From Deltaproteobacteria bacterium (GTDB lineage Bacteria; Desulfobacterota; Syntrophorhabdia; Syntrophorhabdales; Syntrophorhabdaceae), in NCBI GenBank assembly GCA_022711595.1, contig JAKLET010000001.1:62001-126000 (forward strand): a stretch of DNA of 64,000 nt. Direction: 5' to 3'. The notes under the pieces are model-generated. The model was not told the DNA's origin. It did not search any database and saw nothing but the letters and a program-made list of their open reading frames with translations. The position numbers were made by a program, and so were the translations under genes. Of the stretch, positions 61,069 to 64,000 are shown one piece after another; the first letter of the stretch is position 1; every line of letters begins with the position of its first letter.

Positions 61069-62646
61069 ATGACAGCAGGAGCACCAATCGATTTTTTCAA
61101 CGCGGCAGATTATTTCGTTGACCGCAACGTCCGCCAGGGGCGGGGACATAAAACAGCGGTCTTCACGGAATACCGGAACTATACGTACAACGATATCCAC
61201 AAGATGACAAACAAAACGGCAAATGCATTTCGCGAACTGGGAGTGAGCGTCGACGACCGTATCCTGATGCTTATGCTTGACGTACCGCAGTTCTACGCGG
61301 TCTTCTGGGGCGCCATCAAGATTGGCGCCGTCCCCATCCCCGTCAACACCATGCTGACCCCAGAGGATTACGAGTATTACCTGAATGACAGCCGCACAAA
61401 GGTCCTTGTCATTTCAGAACAGCTCCTTCCCCTCGTGACACAGATAAAGGGCGACCTTTTATACCTCAGGGACCTCGTGATCATATCCGAGGTAGCAGGC
61501 GCCTATATCCCGTTCAAACAAAAATACCGCCACGCGCCGGAGACCCTGAAGACCGAGTTCACCACAAAGGACGATGTCTGTTTCTGGCTCTACAGCTCAG
61601 GTTCCACCGGTTCCCCCAAGGGTGCCATCCATTCCCAGTACGACATGGTGGTCACATCCGAATCTTTCGCCAAGGGGGTCCTGGGCATCAATGAGGACGA
61701 CATCGTCTTTTCCGCGGCGCGGCTCTTTTTCTCCTACGGCCTCGGCAACGGCATGTATTTCCCAATGTCCGTGGGCGCCTCGGCGGTCTTGAACCCCCAG
61801 GCCCCCAGCCCGGAGAACGTCTTCAGGCACCTCGAAAAATTCCGTCCCACCGTTTTCTTCGGCGTGCCCACGCTCTACGGCCAGATGCTCGAATACAAGG
61901 CGAAACAGGACAAGCAGCAGGGTGTAAAGGGCGGCCCCAACGACCAGCACGAGCTTTCGTCGGTGAGGATCTGCGTGTCCGCCGGCGAGGCGCTGCCGAC
62001 AGACATATTCGAGCGCTGGAAAAAGCGCTTCGGCATCGAGATCATCGACGGCATCGGCTCCACGGAAATGCTCCACATCTTTCTAAGCAACCGCCCGGGC
62101 GATATCAAGCCGGGCTCCACGGGAAAACCCGTCCCCGGCTACGAGCTGAAGCTTGTCGGCGATGACGGCCAGGAAGTTCCCAGAGGCGAGATCGGCACCC
62201 TGCACGTCAAGGGCGACAGCGCGGCCCAGCAATACTGGCGCAAGCGCGACAAGACGCGCACCACCATGCAGGGCGAATGGGTCAACACGGGCGACAAGTA
62301 CTATGTTGATGAAGAAGGCTACTACTGGTGTGCCGGCCGTGCCGACGACATGCTGAAGGTCGGCGGCATCTGGGTCTCACCCGTCGAGGTCGAGAACTGC
62401 CTCAGTCAGCACCCCGCCGTTCTTGAATGCGCCGTCGTGGGCGCCCCCGATGAAAAAAACCTCGCCAAACCGAAGGCATTCGTGGTGCTCCGGGAAGGCT
62501 TCGAGAAATCGGAAGAGCTCAAGGAAGAAATGAAAAAGTGGGTCCTCGACAGGCAGGCCAAGTTCAAATACCCGCGGTGGGTGGAATTCGTTGACCAGCT
62601 CCCCAAGAGCGCAACGGGCAAGATACAGCGTTTCAAATTGAGATAA
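61069..62646 (+). CDS. Benzoate-CoA ligase family protein
   Basis: A 525-residue acyl-CoA synthetase that forms an acyl-AMP and then an acyl-CoA thioester. It begins FFNAADYFVDRNVRQGRGHKTAVF, as in benzoate-CoA ligases, with the P-loop YSSGSTGSPKGAIHSQYD (about 180), AARLFFSYGLGNGMYFPMSVGAS, GIGSTEMLHIFLSN (about 330), WVNTGDKYYVDEEGYYWCAGRADDMLKVGGIWVSP and the catalytic Lys in PKSATGKIQRFKLR. The ATG at 61069 has GGAGG five bases upstream. Best guess is benzoate or a related aromatic acid. Its position after hydrogenase and Rex genes suits a syntrophic aromatic degrader. Confidence 0.9.
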   Translation: MTAGAPIDFFNAADYFVDRNVRQGRGHKTAVFTEYRNYTYNDIHKMTNKTANAFRELGVSVDDRILMLMLDVPQFYAVFWGAIKIGAVPIPVNTMLTPEDYEYYLNDSRTKVLVISEQLLPLVTQIKGDLLYLRDLVIISEVAGAYIPFKQKYRHAPETLKTEFTTKDDVCFWLYSSGSTGSPKGAIHSQYDMVVTSESFAKGVLGINEDDIVFSAARLFFSYGLGNGMYFPMSVGASAVLNPQAPSPENVFRHLEKFRPTVFFGVPTLYGQMLEYKAKQDKQQGVKGGPNDQHELSSVRICVSAGEALPTDIFERWKKRFGIEIIDGIGSTEMLHIFLSNRPGDIKPGSTGKPVPGYELKLVGDDGQEVPRGEIGTLHVKGDSAAQQYWRKRDKTRTTMQGEWVNTGDKYYVDEEGYYWCAGRADDMLKVGGIWVSPVEVENCLSQHPAVLECAVVGAPDEKNLAKPKAFVVLREGFEKSEELKEEMKKWVLDRQAKFKYPRWVEFVDQLPKSATGKIQRFKLR

Positions 62647-62697
62647 AAAAGCTTCTTAGTCCCGGGATTTCATCGTTTCAGATGAATATCCTGTTGA

Positions 62698-62738
62698 AAA
62701 ACCCCTCCCGTCTTAACAGACCCGGAGGGGTTTTCTTT
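62698..62738 (+). terminator. Intrinsic terminator after the CoA-ligase gene
   Basis: ACCCCTCC/GGAGGGGT stem (62701-62708 with 62724-62731), flanked by AAAA before and TTTTCTTT after; a classic terminator. Confidence 0.85.
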
Positions 62739-62823
62739 GCCGGTGACCGTACCGCCCCGAAAAAAGGCCCGCAGCTGAAAAAGCAAAATGGTCTTGCCTG
62801 TCACATACGTTAGTAAAAGTATT

Positions 62824-62869
62824 AACTGACAAATATATCAGTACATTTCCATCATATTTCACGGCAATT
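62824..62869. promoter_or_regulatory. Upstream activating element, copy 2
   Basis: Matches 42 of 46 bases of the element at 51951-51996. Here the core ACTGACAAATATATCAGT (62825-62842) is a full palindrome (ACTGA, eight bases, TCAGT). It ends 44 bases before TGGCAC of sigma54 promoter 2, exactly as in copy 1. Confidence 0.75.
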
Positions 62870-62913
62870 TTTGTGAGTATACATATCTATACGATTTTAT
62901 TAAGAATATTATT

Positions 62914-62929
62914 TGGCACAGGAAATGCT
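62914..62929 (+). promoter_or_regulatory. Sigma54 (-24/-12) promoter 2
   Basis: TGGCACAGGAAATGCT: GG (62915-62916), ten bases, GC (62927-62928). The start would be near 62940, about 53 bases before the ATG of the flavoprotein gene. Confidence 0.8.
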
Positions 62930-62992
62930 CTAACATGATCAAGGCAAATACTGTTGAACGGACCTCATAATAAGGCGAAAGGAGTAATTGTT

Positions 62993-64000
62993 ATGAAAAA
63001 GGATGCTTCGAACGAGAAAGCCGAAAGAACAGAAACAAAAAAGGAAGTGGCTGCCCTGAACAGGCGCGATCTCTTGAAAACTTCACTCGGTTTCGGGGCC
63101 ATTGCGGCAGCCGGAGCTTTGGGCCTTCATTTTTCCGGCAGCAAGGCAGAAGCGGCCCCGCTTCGTCAAATGCCGAAAAAGTGGGATGAAGAATACGATG
63201 TCGTGATAATCGGTTCCGGCTTCGCCGGCCTCGCCGCTGCCGCAGAGGCAGCAGCAGCCGGTGCGAAGGCCGTCATACTCGAGAAAATGCCCACATACGG
63301 GGGCAACTCGATCATAAACGGCGGCGTGTACGCGTCCTGGGACGATGAATACCATCTGCGTCAAAAATTGAACCTTGGCAATGACAGCCCTGAACAGCAC
63401 AAGACGGACACACTCAAGGGCGGCGATTTCTATGGTTTTCCGGAACTCGTGGATATACTCACGAAGGGAGCGACACCGGCGCTTAACTGGATGATCGACA
63501 AAGGAGGCCTCAAGATCAGGGAGGCGGTCACAAGGGCCGGCGGACACAGCGCCTACAGGACCCATACCTGCGTTGAAGGCGTGGGGCGCGGTTTCACGGA
63601 AGCCATCAAGAAAATTGCCGAAGGAAAAGGGGCAAAGATAAGGCTGAAAACCAGGGTCACCTGGATCTGGCGGAAAGATGTCAACAGTCCTGTAGCAGGC
63701 GTCGAAGTGGAGACCGCAAAGGGAAAGAAGAACATCAGGATAAAGAAGGCTCTCATACTTGCTTCCGGCGGTTTCAGCAGGGACATCGAGATGCGCAAGG
63801 CGTTCAATCCGGGGATAGTCCCTGAATTCAACTGCACCAATCACCCGGGCGCAACAGGTGAGATCCTCCGCTTTGCCCAGTCGATCGGTGCCGATTCCCT
63901 GCAGCTCGCTTTCATCCAGTTGTATCCCTTCGCAGAACCGGAAACCGGGATCCTCGACACACCCGCCGTCTATCCCTTCAATGGTGTCGGCTACGGCCTC
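62993..64000 (+). CDS. Tat-exported FAD-dependent oxidoreductase, fumarate-reductase/flavocytochrome c type (runs off the window)
   Basis: The first 336 codons of a larger gene. The N-terminus has a twin-arginine signal (NRRDLLKTSLGFGAIAAAGALGL), so the folded flavoprotein is exported to the periplasm. The mature part has the FAD site DVVIIGSGFAGLAAAAEAAAAGAKAVILEK, GGNSIINGGVYA and LILASGGFS, the layout of flavocytochrome c/fumarate reductase flavoproteins and urocanate or acrylate-type reductases. The substrate-binding end is outside the window. GAAAGGAG precedes the ATG. It is read from sigma54 promoter 2 with the same upstream element as the small gene at 52079, so it is a second target of the activator. 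No haem motif is seen in the visible part. Confidence 0.9.
   Translation, partial: MKKDASNEKAERTETKKEVAALNRRDLLKTSLGFGAIAAAGALGLHFSGSKAEAAPLRQMPKKWDEEYDVVIIGSGFAGLAAAAEAAAAGAKAVILEKMPTYGGNSIINGGVYASWDDEYHLRQKLNLGNDSPEQHKTDTLKGGDFYGFPELVDILTKGATPALNWMIDKGGLKIREAVTRAGGHSAYRTHTCVEGVGRGFTEAIKKIAEGKGAKIRLKTRVTWIWRKDVNSPVAGVEVETAKGKKNIRIKKALILASGGFSRDIEMRKAFNPGIVPEFNCTNHPGATGEILRFAQSIGADSLQLAFIQLYPFAEPETGILDTPAVYPFNGVGYGL

Larger units (their letters stand above)
62647..62992. other. Spacer with terminator, activating element and sigma54 promoter
   Basis: About 350 bases without a protein gene. From left to right: terminator of the ligase gene, upstream activating element copy 2, sigma54 promoter 2, then a GAAAGGAG ribosome site before the flavoprotein gene. 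Confidence 0.7.

Overview
The window looks like chromosomal DNA of a strictly anaerobic, syntrophic deltaproteobacterium (Desulfobacterota). A Syntrophorhabdus-like aromatic degrader is my best guess, by inference only. The evidence is three complete NADH-linked [FeFe]-hydrogenase gene sets with their maturation genes, two H2-sensor-like hydrogenase relatives, a Rex repressor, a benzoate-CoA-type ligase, a 13-haem cytochrome c, sigma54 control and a TonB system. No rRNA, tRNA, CRISPR array, insertion sequence or phage gene was recognised.

Layout. 1-3.9 kb (minus): a TonB-energised outer-membrane uptake operon (DUF364 protein, ExbB, ExbD, TonB, FmdE-family protein, start of a TonB-dependent receptor). 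Its promoter region at 4.2-4.6 kb holds three ModE-like palindromes and a divergent promoter that reads into a short structured, apparently non-coding transcript. 5-9.3 kb: two small flavin-binding proteins, a class II photolyase and purB. 9.6-18 kb (minus): a tight nine-gene run (ArsA ATPase, rsmD, coaD, NfeD, slipin, D,D-carboxypeptidase, coaBC, HtrA-like protease, DUF1844). 18-20.5 kb: multihaem cytochrome c plus cytochrome b. 20.6-25.5 kb: a small protein with FliM-like motifs, CorA, enolase, cupin, hybrid kinase. 25.7-28.4 kb: a PAS/GAF/LuxR sensor-regulator.

28.5-34.3 kb: H-cluster maturation (hydE on plus; aspA-hydF-hydG and a CBS protein on minus). 36.5-50.2 kb (minus): a 13-gene unit with a sigma70-like promoter at one end and an intrinsic terminator at the other. 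It encodes regulators (two DRTGG proteins, two GHKL ATPases, a PHP protein, a PAS-less H2-sensor-like protein) and two hydrogenase sets: HydA/HydB/HydC with an extra cysteine-free thioredoxin-like protein, and HydA/HydC with a HydB fused to a GltD/NfnB-like flavoprotein. 53-61 kb (plus): rex, then a third hydrogenase (hydC-hydB-hydA), a PAS-bearing sensory hydrogenase and a SpoIIE-type phosphatase, followed by a benzoate-CoA-type ligase.

A sigma54 activator at 50.4-51.9 kb sits beside a -24/-12 promoter with an upstream element. A 42/46-identical copy of that element, at exactly the same spacing from a second -24/-12 promoter, precedes a Tat-exported FAD reductase at 63 kb. This two-member regulon is the most striking unexplained signal. 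Biologically, the genes fit an organism that activates benzoate, reoxidises NADH and ferredoxin by making H2, senses H2 and redox state, and may pass electrons to an exported flavin reductase. Several gene-poor spacers carry short dispersed repeat families.
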